From Protostelium mycophagum (taxonomy: Eukaryota > Evosea > Variosea > Protosteliida > Protosteliaceae), in the NCBI GenBank assembly GCA_002081555.1, contig MZNV01001529.1, positions 1-64,000 of the forward strand: DNA of 64,000 bases, in the 5' to 3' direction. The notes under the pieces are model-generated. The model ran no database searches. It had not been told where the DNA came from and saw only the letters and a program-made list of their open reading frames with translations. The position numbers were made by a program, and so were the translations under genes. Shown here piece after piece: positions 34,348 through 44,746 of the stretch. Positions within the stretch are counted from its first letter, which is position 1; the number at the start of each line of letters is the position of its first letter.

Positions 34348-36294
34348 TTATGGCTGAAAATGAGATTTTAATCCCTGCCAGCACTCGTTGTAGTTCTCGT
34401 CGACATTGTTCTCTTGGCCGTAATCCGTGACGTGGAACATATAAGTGGACTCGAACATGAAGGCGAGTGCGGTGTCTGGGATCTTGGCTGGCTTGTCTTC
34501 TGCCTCTGAGGCTTTATAGAAGGTGTCGGCGTCAGGGCCATGCGCGACCATGCAGCTGTGGAGAGAGGCTGGAACAGGTCATTCACTGAATCTATTTATG
34601 GCGGATTTGAATGCAATTGAGAGCGCTGCGGCAGAGCCGCAACAGAAATACCGTCTCTAAATTTAGAAACATATTGAATCCAAAAATATTTGTATTTCAT
34701 TTTCTTCAGATTATTGCCATTTTCTGTCATATATATTCGTGAGGCAAAGCCGCAACCCATGACTCGGTAGATCCACGAAAATCACGTTAATTAACGTACC
34801 TCCTCCCGGTACGAATCCCTCCTCTTTTGCATCGTAAACACCTCTTATAAGTCCCATAAATTCAGACATGCAATTTCTGTGGAAGTAAGGGGGTCTGAAT
34901 GTGTGCTCAGCCACAGTCCATCTTGGCGGGAAAATCACAAAATCAGCCACAGCGACACCGGGCTCCAGCGTGGGGCAAGTCAATACGGTGAAGATGGAAG
35001 GGTCCTGTACACGTAAATCGAAATTTCAACGAAATCTCACTCACGGCGTGGTCGAAGGAGACGGTATTCATGGTGTTGAAAAGGGCGAGGTCGTATTTGT
35101 ATGGTGCGTAATTACCGTGCCACGCCACCACATTGAAGGGGGAATGGTTGCGGTTATGCGTGAACAATCTCCCGCAGAATTTAGAGATGACCTGTCGTGA
35201 TATCAGAATGAGATGTCATCACGTAATCTTTTAGACTGCAAAATTCACCTTCCACTCGACATTCTTCTCTTCGAAGGCAGCGACTGGCGTCAAAAAATCG
35301 CGGGGGTTGGCTAATCCGTTTGCACCTTCAAGATTTAGATTTTTCTGTTCTATAATTAGACACAAACCGATGGGGCCGAGGTCGGGGATCTTAAAGTGAG
35401 AGTTATAGACTTCGAGTACATAACCTCTGCTAGTCTCAGAAACGTCGACAGAAAATTGTATTCCTCTCTGGATGACACATATCTCCCCAGGTTTGACCTT
35501 AAAATTTTACATAATGATTCATAGATTGAAATCTCAAGCCACGAAATTTACCTCTAAAAAGCCAAACTCTGTGCGGATATCTAATGTACCGAGTTGTGGC
35601 ACTACGACGTGTCAGTTTCGGAATGTCCATGAGAATGATTAGAAGTACGACACTCACCAATGAGAAGATCACCATCAGAGTTGAAGAAGCTCTTATTTTC
35701 CATAGAAATATTACAAGAGTACATGTGAACTGCGCAGCCATGTTTCATTCCTGGATCACCAACACCTATGAGGATCAATCACCACTCGATCTTCTCCTTG
35801 GATATACGAAAACGTGTACCAGCGTAGGTCTTCAGACCATCAACGAAATGATGCTTCTGATCAGTGTTGGGAAGGGGAAATGGTTTCCATCTGTACTGGT
35901 TTGGAACTGGTTTGTTCTTTTCCGCTGAGAAATCACCAGTGATGAAGTGGTTGTCAGTGTATGGCTTATAAGGAGTGTGGCAGACAGATGGTCTGATACG
36001 ATACAACCAACTATAGAGGATGAATACTCGAACGACTTTTCAGTACAAAAGAAATAATTGAAGTACCTTCTTTGGTTTTCTGCTCTTGGTACCGTAAATG
36101 CGGTTCCAGAGAGTTGTTCTGCATACAGGCCTTTTGGACATCTGCAGCAGTGAGTCACGTGTGTCGATCAAGCTATGAAAGCACTTTTGTGGCGAGTTCT
36201 GACCAAAGGGGAGGGCACCTTCCACTGCCTCAGAAACAAAATGATTTCCAAATCCTGGGAGATAGTCGTATTTCTCCTTCTTTCTCTGCGTCAT
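34348..36294 (-). CDS. HGD: homogentisate 1,2-dioxygenase
   Basis: Fe(II) enzyme that opens the ring of homogentisate in tyrosine/phenylalanine breakdown. Start [19 protein letters not shown] at 36294. The chain includes [103 protein letters not shown], the iron ligands in [16 protein letters not shown] (His, Glu) and [11 protein letters not shown] (His), and ends GLKSHFQP. Full family length and all ligands present, so active. About seven introns; the one at about 34567-34798 is long and contains a GCGGC palindrome and a GGCAAAGCC relative. No other tyrosine-degradation gene is seen in the window. Confidence 0.96.
34628..34640. repeat. GCGGC-AGA-GCCGC palindrome in an HGD intron
   Basis: Five-base arms and a 3-nt loop, followed by AACAG. 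A reduced relative (GGCAAAGCCGCAAC) is at 34743-34756 in the same intron. Confidence 0.6.
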
Positions 36295-37938
36295 ATTTGT
36301 GATGTGTTCGTTCTCCTGCTCTTGGATTTGAATGTTTTCACTTTGTAATTACTGCAAGATTTCAACTTGAGGCCAGATTGATTGTGCTCGGGCCAGCACA
36401 ATATCGTATCATCTGATCCTCGATGAAAGATCGAGAACACCAACATAAGCGGCCAAGATATGAGGATCATTCAGAGAAAGTATTTGCTGATCACTCATGG
36501 TTGTCACTGACTTGGAATACAGCACAAGCAGTCCAGATGGGCGAGAGAGAAGGCTCCTTGGTCTTGGCGTCATTACAGCTCTGCCATAAAAAGAGAAGAG
36601 ATAAAAGGGGTCAAATCGAACAGGGTGGATCACCAGTATCATGGAGAGACGACCGATTTAGACTTTGATCAAGCCATGGTGAGACATTGTTTGTACAACA
36701 GCATATCAACCACCTGTTCTGATCTCGAAAGTTATTCAAGTGTCAGTTCCATCCTCCTCTCCGCACGGAGTATACGACACAAATCACACTCAATGACAAG
36801 GTCTACCGTTTTCAAGGTGGAGAAACATCACAATGATCAAACTGAAATATCCAGGCTTCAATCTCTTGTCGCTTTCATCGTACCTCGAAGAGGTGACCTC
36901 TTTAAACGGACAATTCCACTTCGATATGGACGATGAACAGTACACTGCTTCTCTGCAAAAATTACCAAACAGTACAGAGTCATTCTGCCGTCGCTTCTTC
37001 TTACATTTGTGCAGAAATAACTGTGAATAGAGGAGAACTTGAGTGGCTTCAATGTCTCTATGACCGAATATTCGGGGGGCACACGTGGTGTTTCTCACAA
37101 GAAATAGAGAGAAGGTATTCATCTCGTTGTTGTATGTTTCATCATAGAAAATAATTTAAAATATTCATCATGAATAGTTCAATATATAATATAAATGTTA
37201 AATTATATATGATAGAACAAATCGTGTCCATCGAACAATATATATAAATATATAATACCCGTAAATATAAATATTTATATTCTTCAGATATTACATTGTT
37301 CCTTGTTTTAGATCAGAGGAAGGTATAGAACTTGAAATATCACAAGTTCTACGTTATTTTCGTACCGTTTGTCAGAACCTACTCGATGTCACCTGTTCTA
37401 AGGTGAATCTCAGGTCCCAAAGACATTCATCTGCTTCTTGTGACTTGATTCCTAATAATAACAGCCAGAGAACGACATCCACGGCGATATCATACATTGT
37501 ATTAGAACAGATACCTTTTATGTTGTTCATGGAACAGACAATACCTTCGATATGAATGCCAACTTATTCCAGGATGGACACGGGAAGGTGTGACGTCATC
37601 GCCGTACATGAATGCAGGATTTTGACCGATTCAGAGGGTCAGCCTGAAGAGACTGTACGAGATGAAGAACCTGCAAGTGAAGGAGAGAACACAACCGATC
37701 TTTTTTAACCATCTACAACGAGTGAGGATATTGATTATCAAAGTGATTTGTAGTGATGATCGCAGATGACGTCATGTGGAGCTGAGCCTCTCTTCTTTCT
37801 TCCCGAACATTGTGTATACACCGGAATGAAATATGACATGTGTCAAGTATGACATCCTTTTGACATTTATGGCTTCTTGACTGATTTCCTTCACAACAGG
37901 CAGCATTGACCATTCCGGAATTATTGTGCAGAGTCAGA
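36295..37938. other. 1.6 kb without a confident gene; AT-rich core
   Basis: Short frames such as 36833-37030 (MIKLKYPGFNLLSLSSYLEEV) and 37571-37708 (MDTGRCDVIAVHECRIL, acidic tail) may be exons, the latter possibly of the RNase III gene, but neither joins cleanly. About 37150-37300 is strongly AT-rich with tatataaatatataat-type runs. No RNA gene seen. Confidence 0.4.
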
Positions 37939-39691
37939 ATGAATATCTCCACAGAAAAAGTAGAGAAGCTTCTGGGCATAAATTTCCACGAAAAATCCAT
38001 CCTACAACAAGTCTGTGACGAATTTACCACGAAAAATTCACGAAAATTCAGGCGCTGATACACCCCTCTTTTTCTGAATCAGAAGAGAAGCGGAAGGAAC
38101 GGCTGATGGCCGCATCGTTACGTCTCTCTACAACCAGACGAATCCGAGATTTAAAAAATGGAGATATCTACATTCCAAGAGGGTTACTGAGTGAGATATC
38201 ACGTTCAGATATATGTACAGATCATTGAGATATCGTAGCCGGGGGAATCTTCTCCGAAACAAAACAGAACCAACGTTTAGAATTTCTCGGTGACGCCGTC
38301 CTGGAATTTTTAGTGTCGAGTCATCTCCTCTCTATGGTGCGTTAATTTGACGCGTTTCCACGGTTATTAACGTGAGAAGCTCCCCGATAAAAACGAGGGG
38401 GATCTGTCCGAGTACAGGAGCGCGATTGTGCAGAATAAATTCACCGCACTCATGATGACAGACATGGTGAGACATCATGAAAACGTTTGAGATATCTCAC
38501 ATGACATCTTAGGGTCTCGATGATCACGTGATGGCATCTGGTCATGCAATATTTATGCAGGTAATATTCCTCAAAATCAAGTCGTCTGATGCGCTGACAA
38601 ATCGAAAGGGTGGAGAATACAGGGATCATGTCTTGGCAGACGGTTTTGAGGCACTATTGGCAGCTATATATATCGACAGCGGTTTAGACAACGCGAGGAC
38701 ACTGTTATCTAAGGCCATCTTCGGGGTGATTATGATTGTTTTTCCGGTGTGCTGACTTTTCCAGAAAGAAGAAGACAGAGACCTACTGAAGATTTGGCGG
38801 GAAAATCATTTGAGATTTAATGATTGTCAAGAGGAGATGTACAATTATGGGATTCTACAAGAAAGGATGGGTTATCAATTCAGGTATGAGACAGTGTAGA
38901 TGAGGCTCATCGTTCCAGGAACACCAGAATTTTACACTCTGCCATGACAACTCGATCGGTGTCGACAGACGTCGACAAACCCGATTTTCAGCTGTTGGAA
39001 TTTCTGGGTGACGCCATCGTCCAATTCCTCTCCTCTGTACACCTTTACGTAAAGTGTCCGTTCTACAACGAGGGAATATTATCAGTGAGTTCATGTCGTG
39101 ATGACGCACGTTAAAAACCGCAGAATATGCGTGCCATTCACATCAACAACCGTGCACTTGCCGATATCAGCAACGAATTGGGCCTGGAGGAGTTCTTTCG
39201 TGTCCGAAGCACAGAAAAGTCGCCAAGTTTCTTCATGGCAGATTGTGTAGAGGCACTCATCGCCGGTCTATTTTTAGACGGAGGACTGAAAGCCGTACAA
39301 GTTTTCTACGACGTGAGTTTACCGAGATCGCACGTGAACTGACGTGACAGATGGTTTTCGCGCCAAAAATGGAGGAAACAATGTCATCAAGAAGGTGGAT
39401 GAGCGTAAGAGAGAGTCTATATGATGACGTGTCCGAACTCACAAGCAAAAAATGTGATGTCACATATAGGTCAGAAATTTAAATCTCCATCCGACCCTTC
39501 TGACTCGTTGTAGATTGGTCAGACACCAGGACGAGACCTTCTATTCGGGTGTCTTTGTAGATGGCAACTTCATATGTGCAGGGAAAGGAAGGACGAGGCT
39601 AAGCTCGGAAGAGAGCGCGGCTAAAGAGATGCGGGAAGAGTTGAAGAACAACCAAGCCTTTCCTTTGAATAATCCGGTCGTAAAGATATAA
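37939..39691 (+). CDS. Drosha-like double RNase III with dsRNA-binding domain
   Basis: Class 2 RNase III. Order: first RNase III domain (LLGINFHEKSILQQ joined to ALIHPSFSESEE, a basic insert of about 50 residues, then QNQRLEFLGDAVLEFLVSSH and ADGFEALLAAIYIDSG), a linker EDRDLLKIWRENHLRFN, second RNase III domain (QLLEFLGDAIVQFLSSVHLY and MADCVEALIAGLFLDGG), and a dsRBD (RLVRQDETFYSGVFVDGNF, CAGKGRTRLSSEESAAKEM). Metal-binding Glu and Asp are present in both domains. There is no helicase or PAZ upstream, so it is not a canonical Dicer. The linker resembles the DLREVW segment between the domains of animal Drosha. ATG at 37939 (MNISTEKVEKLLG) may be preceded by another exon. At about 470 residues it is much shorter than animal Drosha. 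Confidence 0.8.
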
Positions 39692-39824
39692 ATCGTGTGG
39701 GTCAACATCCAAGAAAAATCCACCGGGTTGTCATGGTGCATATAATCTAATGCTCCAACACGCACACGGCCAGAATCATATTAATTTCTGATATTTTAGT
39801 TGGGAGATTGGCAGTTTGACAGTG

Positions 39825-40239
39825 ATGTATACAACAGATTCTGACATATTTCCGATTCCATTACTCCATGTAACCAAGGAGATGACAGCTTCTGTGATGA
39901 GGTCATCCTGTTGTTCATCCACCCCGTGGTGTCTTCTTTGGTCATGTATCTGTTCATTCTTCCCCAGCATGACCGTCAAGAGGTGCGCTACTTCGCCAAC
40001 TCTCTTCTGACTTTTTCAGAGCGCGCGAACTGATAGAGGTACCTCAGTGGATGAATACCTTCACAAAGATGTCATCCTCTCTACATACAAGTGCTGGGCC
40101 ACTCTCAGACCCATCTTTCCAAAGATCTGCTCTTGAAGTCCATCTCAGCGCACAAGTCAAACCGATGTGGGATCAGGATATGAAGAGGAGGTGGAAGGAC
40201 AGTCTAAAGCCCATAATGGAGGTTCTCGAGACCGCATGA
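39825..40239 (+). CDS. unknown protein, two exons
   Basis: Not recognised. Begins at or upstream of MYTTDSDIFPIPLLHVTKEM; a hydrophobic Cys/Trp-rich stretch (SSTPWCLLWSCICSFF) resembles a membrane segment. The exon ends at FFPSMTVK and splices (gtgcgc...ttttcag, about 37 nt) in frame to RARELIEVPQWMNTFTKM...VKPMWDQDMKRRWKDSLK, stopping at 40239. The second exon looks genuinely coding. An earlier exon is possible because a good 3' splice site (ttttag) lies at 39799. It sits just downstream of the RNase III gene on the same strand. Confidence 0.4.
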
Positions 40240-40333
40240 ACGACACCTGATCGTCTGAAGGAACAAGAAATATCAATACCTGTTCGAGAAACCTGATCGT
40301 TTCATCGCGTAGGCAAAGCTCAAAATATTAATC

Positions 40334-41923
40334 ATGAACATAATAAACGTGAAATGTGGTTTGCACGTATCGATCTATTCATATAGAAGGAGGATGGATG
40401 GTCCTAAAAAATGCAGGTGTCGAGTCACGTCGGTCCAGACACGGTGTTTTTCCACAGACATTTTGACATTTACGCATCCGACCCGAAAATCCTCCTCGGA
40501 GAATAAGGTGAAGATGCTTCTCCCTCAAAACTTCAAACAACCCAAACAAGATGCAAAGAACCTTCTCCGATTTCGTCAAAGCCGTGAGCTTCTTAATCTC
40601 TTGTCTCAGCCATCACATAAAACTGATTCTCCTCAGCAATACACAACTCTTCCTCTGTATTGGAGAGACCTGTCAGGACAAACCATCGTCGTGACCGGAT
40701 CAAATGTCGGCCTTGGTTTTGAGGCTGCAAAACACCTGAGCACAATGAGACCCGAGCACCTCATCCTGGCGTGCCGTGACACCGAAAAAGCGGAGGTGCC
40801 ACTCGACGATCTTTTCGATGACTGAAATACGCAGAAAGCAAAGCAGGAGATTGTGAAGCATGGATTTTTGAGTGCCGAAGCGGTAGAGGTGTGGAAACTG
40901 GACTTGTCCAGTTTCAAATCCGTCTTGGCTTTTGGTGAAAAATTCGAGGTGATTTATTCGTTTTATTTTGTATTTTATTTACCGAATGTTCAAAGGCTTC
41001 TGGCTACAAATGCCATATTCTCTTATCTAATGCGGGTATCGCCACAGTTGAGTGGCAGTTCACTGATGACGGGCACGAATCCAGGTATTTTAAAACTCTC
41101 TCATAGATCTCGCTGAGTAGAACAGCGTACAAGTCAATCACCTCTCCAACTTGTTGCTGATCCACACTCTTCTTCCCGCAATGAAAAGGTCGGCAGGAAC
41201 CGTCGAGCCACGAATCATAGTGGTCGCTTCTGAGGGTGAGTCCTTTAGACTGTTCTATTTTTATGATGTTGTATCTGATCGTGATGCAGTCCATCACTTC
41301 ACACAATTTAAAGAAGGAGATTTTGTTGATCCCCTGGCTGCATTGAATGACAAGACGCGCACAACTATGGCAGAGAGGTAAATCTTCTTTTTATATAAAA
41401 ATAGTCCTGAACCTGCCAGATATCCCGTTTCAAAATTACTCAACGTGTATATGACACGTCACCTGGGTCCTAAACTCGCAAAGGAAGGGATTTCTGTACA
41501 CTGCCTCAACCCCGGATTTTGTCACAGCGAATTGTCTCGAAGTGCAAAGGGTGTGTAGATATGTCATAATCAAAATTGTGACATGTGACAGGTCTGGCTG
41601 CTATCCGCTTTTCAATCTTCAAATTTCTTCTGGCAAGAACAACAGAGGTACACAATAATTCAAAATGAAAGACTTAAATACTCAGGTCGGCAGCAGAACC
41701 CTTGTCCACGCATCTGTACACGAGGATTTATTGTTGAAGAATGGCCCCGGTGGGAGATATTGGTCAGAATGCAGCGAGCAAGCGTGAGGCTTTCTCTTTA
41801 GTGTTGATAGATTTTGACGAGACCAGACCCTCTATGAGAGCACTGAACAAAGATGTGGAAGACAAAGTGATGGAGGAGAGCTATGAGATACTGCGAAAAG
41901 TAGCCCCAAAAATTGCGTATTGA
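40334..41923 (+). CDS. short-chain dehydrogenase/reductase
   Basis: NAD(P)-dependent oxidoreductase of the retinol-dehydrogenase-like SDR group. Seen: cofactor loop IVVTGSNVGLGFEAAKHL, LACRDTEKAE, WKLDLSSFKSV, LLSNAGIA, VNHLSNLLLIHTLLP, the strand RIIVVASEG, active-site YPVSKLLN, and CLNPGFCHSEL. The C-terminal exons VGSRTLVHAS and GGRYWSECSEQA, joined to PSMRALNKDVEDKVMEESYEIL, match the usual family ending. The join needs an intron ending gagaccag near 41833. The first ATG (40334) gives a basic N-tail; MDGPKKCRCRV at 40397 or MLLPQNFKQ further in are alternatives, and RCFST hints at a mitochondrial presequence. Substrate unknown. Confidence 0.88.
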
Positions 41924-43291
41924 TAAATATAAATCAGTTTATTCAATAGCATAACTTTGAGGCCGCATTAAAAATTCAAAATATTTAATCCAACCTAATT
42001 AATTTATTGATAAAATATGGATTTTTCACTATTGATATTCTGCTCAACCATTTCTTTTTGCCACCACAACACAACCTGAAGAATCACATAAGTGTCAAAA
42101 TCTCCGCAGGGTAAAAAATGTCACATCAAACCCCGACATTTCCAAGACTTCCAGCCTGATCTTCGGGAACTACGTAATTCTTCCGGCAGCACACAAAACT
42201 CTCAAGTTATTACAAACAAACGACGACAACGATGATGAACTTTCCAATCCCCGATGAGGAAGCCTCTTTCCCAATCAGTTCCTTCCCATCGATGCCATTT
42301 AATGCAACCATCAACTCATACGAAGAGATCTCCTCAAACAACGAATCGAACGATGATACACTGCCACAACCAAGAAGGTAAACACTTGCAATGTCTGTTG
42401 GTTGATGTTGACAATGTTTAGATTATCGGTCACTGGCCTCTTGCAGTTCTTCAAGAACATCATGGATTGAGCTCATTTTTGGACCTCTGTTGTAGCCATA
42501 TTGAACATAGACTAATCTTACGTATCATTAAAGAGAAAATGTCTACAGTCGATTCATTGTCCATCAGGTTGTACCGTGTTCATCATCTTCGCCACAAATT
42601 CTCTGAAGCCCAGATCAAAGGTCAATTTTTGTTCAAGAGCAGCGACTCTCTCTTCATCTTTCTCTATCGAATCTATTCGCCGGATCACCTTTAAAGTTCT
42701 ATAAATGCTATGTTCGCTGCATGTACATAGGTTGATCGTGGTGACAGGTTAATAATTAATGATCTAAGAAAATATGAATGCATACATCTTCCAGCCTCCC
42801 ATCTCTTAAATAATTTCGTATTTCACTGTCGAATTCTGCATTTTGTCAGACGATGATCGAGTGATGGTGAACAGTTACCCAGCTTTTGCATGTCTTCTTC
42901 TTTGATTCTATTTTGTGATTTTTCATCTGATTTTGAAGGTTCGTCTGCTGGCGTTTCCATCGCCTTCTTGATTGGGCGTTCGATCTCTTTACATGATTGT
43001 GATTCTGCATGATTCAGTTGACAAGAACATAAGTGAGTCAAAGAGAACCTTTATGTGTCTTAAAACACGGCACCGAGCAGCTGTGAAGACATCAGAATTG
43101 ATGATTCAAATCACAAACTCACTATCGCAGCAGGCATGATGGACATTTGTATTTGGATTCTTTACTATGGCATATCTCACACTGATTAGACATTGCGTTG
43201 ACCTGATGATGTTCACGAAATTTTATAGCTCTCTACAACGAGACAATCTTCAAAAATCTCGAAAAAGAAAAAAATATTTCGATCCGTTTAT
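41924..43291. other. mostly noncoding; one small gene inside
   Basis: Apart from the small ORF at 42232-42470, only weak frames are present (for example a minus-strand Lys/Glu-rich frame 42823-43041). 41935-42060 is AT-rich. No RNA gene recognised. Confidence 0.4.
42232..42470 (+). CDS. small unknown acidic protein, about 65 aa, two exons
   Basis: ATG at 42232 (MMNFPIPDEEASFPISSF) runs to PQPRR, a 44-nt intron (gtaaac...tttag) follows, and the second exon adds LSVTGLLQFFKNIMD before a stop. The splice restores RRLSV, a basophilic-kinase type site, next to a short amphipathic helix. No homologue recognised. The clean donor, acceptor and frame give moderate support for a real short protein. 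Confidence 0.4.
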
Positions 43292-44564
43292 TTATCCGAA
43301 AAAGTATTTCACGTATTCGTATGTGGCCCAGCTGATGGCCGCAGACGTAGAATGCAGCGCGATCCTGGGGACAAGTCCTCTGGAGAAACCTCTTCTTCCC
43401 TCTTGTCTCCATATGGTTGTGAAGGAGCTGTAGAGTCCTCTGTACACTTCTCCAGCGGCAGTGTCTCCTCTTGTTTGTAGCCGCGTTCGGACCACATCGA
43501 AGGGGTTTGTCAATGCTCTGGAAAGATTCAAAATTTGAACAATAGAAGGGCAAGAGATTTGGCGGGAAATATTCACCCTGCTATGGCACCAGCACCACCT
43601 CCGGCTACGCAGTGAGCTAACACGTCAAACTCGTCCTCTTTTCCTCTTTTGAGCAGGCTGTACAGATGTCAAAATCCACGTCATGACATTTATGACGTTC
43701 TACAACGAGGTAATTACCTTCTCAGCCACTCGTAAGACATGAACTGTACGGCATTATAAGGCACATTCATGACAAGTGTGGTTGTATATCCCGCGTATAG
43801 TGCGGTGAAACCTTCAGTTCTGATCACCGTTTTGACACAATCCATCAGGCCTTTATAGTTCTTCAATCCTATTGAGATTAGATCTTCAGATTGACAAAGA
43901 TTGTTGTGATCAGAAATGTGATCAGCCAAAAAAATAAAATGGTCATCACCTAATTGAAGTCTTTGTTTTACGGCATCCATAGGTGTCATGACGGCATCGC
44001 TTATTGTCTATAGAGATGAATAGACTTGAATCACGCGGTAAATGACTTACTGTGGCACAGATACCTGCAGCACCTATTCCAAGATTGGTGTCTCCGAATT
44101 TCTTCTTGGCGTATTCATAGGTTGCGAAATGGAGAGCATGGGCAGGTGCTGAGATTATTTCAGGGGATAGAAGATCAGTTTCCAATGAATCGTACGAATA
44201 AAGAGGGATTCACTCCTGATCACAAACAAACAGGGAATAGTCACCTGCACCAAGTGCCAACGCTGAGATCCCACGAAAGAAGCCAATCGCTCCATTTTTT
44301 GTCGCAATATGACTTGCCGTCTCTCTGATAGTGTTGAAAGCTGATCCGTGAGCTTGCATGGACGTCTGCAGACATCAGACACCGAGATGATTCTCTGATG
44401 TTTCGTGTTGATTTTTATGTGATCATGTCAATCGGGATTCACACCTTTATAGTATCGACTGGGAACATGCCACAGTGTTCTGCAGTGCCGGCGGCTGCAC
44501 CTGCGAGCATATGCACCCAGACATTCTCTCCTGGTCTATATTCTTCAGGATCATGATGTGCCAT
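43292..44564 (-). CDS. mitochondrial carrier, mitoferrin type
   Basis: Inner-membrane carrier of the SLC25 family, closest by motif to mitoferrin (Mrs3/4, SLC25A28/37), which supplies iron to the matrix. Start MAHHDPEEYRPGENVWVHMLAGAAAG at 44564. The three repeats show FPVDTIK, TPMDAVKQR and NPFDVVRTR signatures, plus GFFRGISAL, LYAGYTTTLVMNVPYNAVQF (the MNVP stretch is typical of mitoferrin) and FSRGLVPRIALHSTSAAISW, ending YEYVKYFFG. Six TM helices are expected. About six introns. It is divergent from agmatine deiminase with about 180 bp between starts. Confidence 0.88.
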
Positions 44565-44746
44565 TTTGTGAGTATCTATATAAGTTGGAGATGGGCGTTA
44601 ATGCTCGTTCTTGAAGGTCCTTCTCTTTTCCCCCGTCACGTGCCGCCTTCTGAGTTTTTTTCTTCGTAGTTTTGTGTTGTAGACGGAGAGTTCATTATCC
44701 CGAAATTCTCGTTGACGTCGACAGAACACAAAGACAGAAAACAAAC

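Noticed and set aside
23791-36294. Aromatic-catabolism cluster of dienelactone hydrolase plus homogentisate dioxygenase
   Set aside because: The two genes are 10 kb apart with unrelated genes between, and eukaryotic dienelactone-hydrolase homologues are usually not in this pathway.
37150-37310. Replication origin in the AT-rich block
   Set aside because: AT-richness alone is not evidence; no conserved element is known for such genomes.
37939-39691. Dicer
   Set aside because: No helicase, PAZ or platform domain upstream, and the linker between the RNase III domains fits Drosha better.
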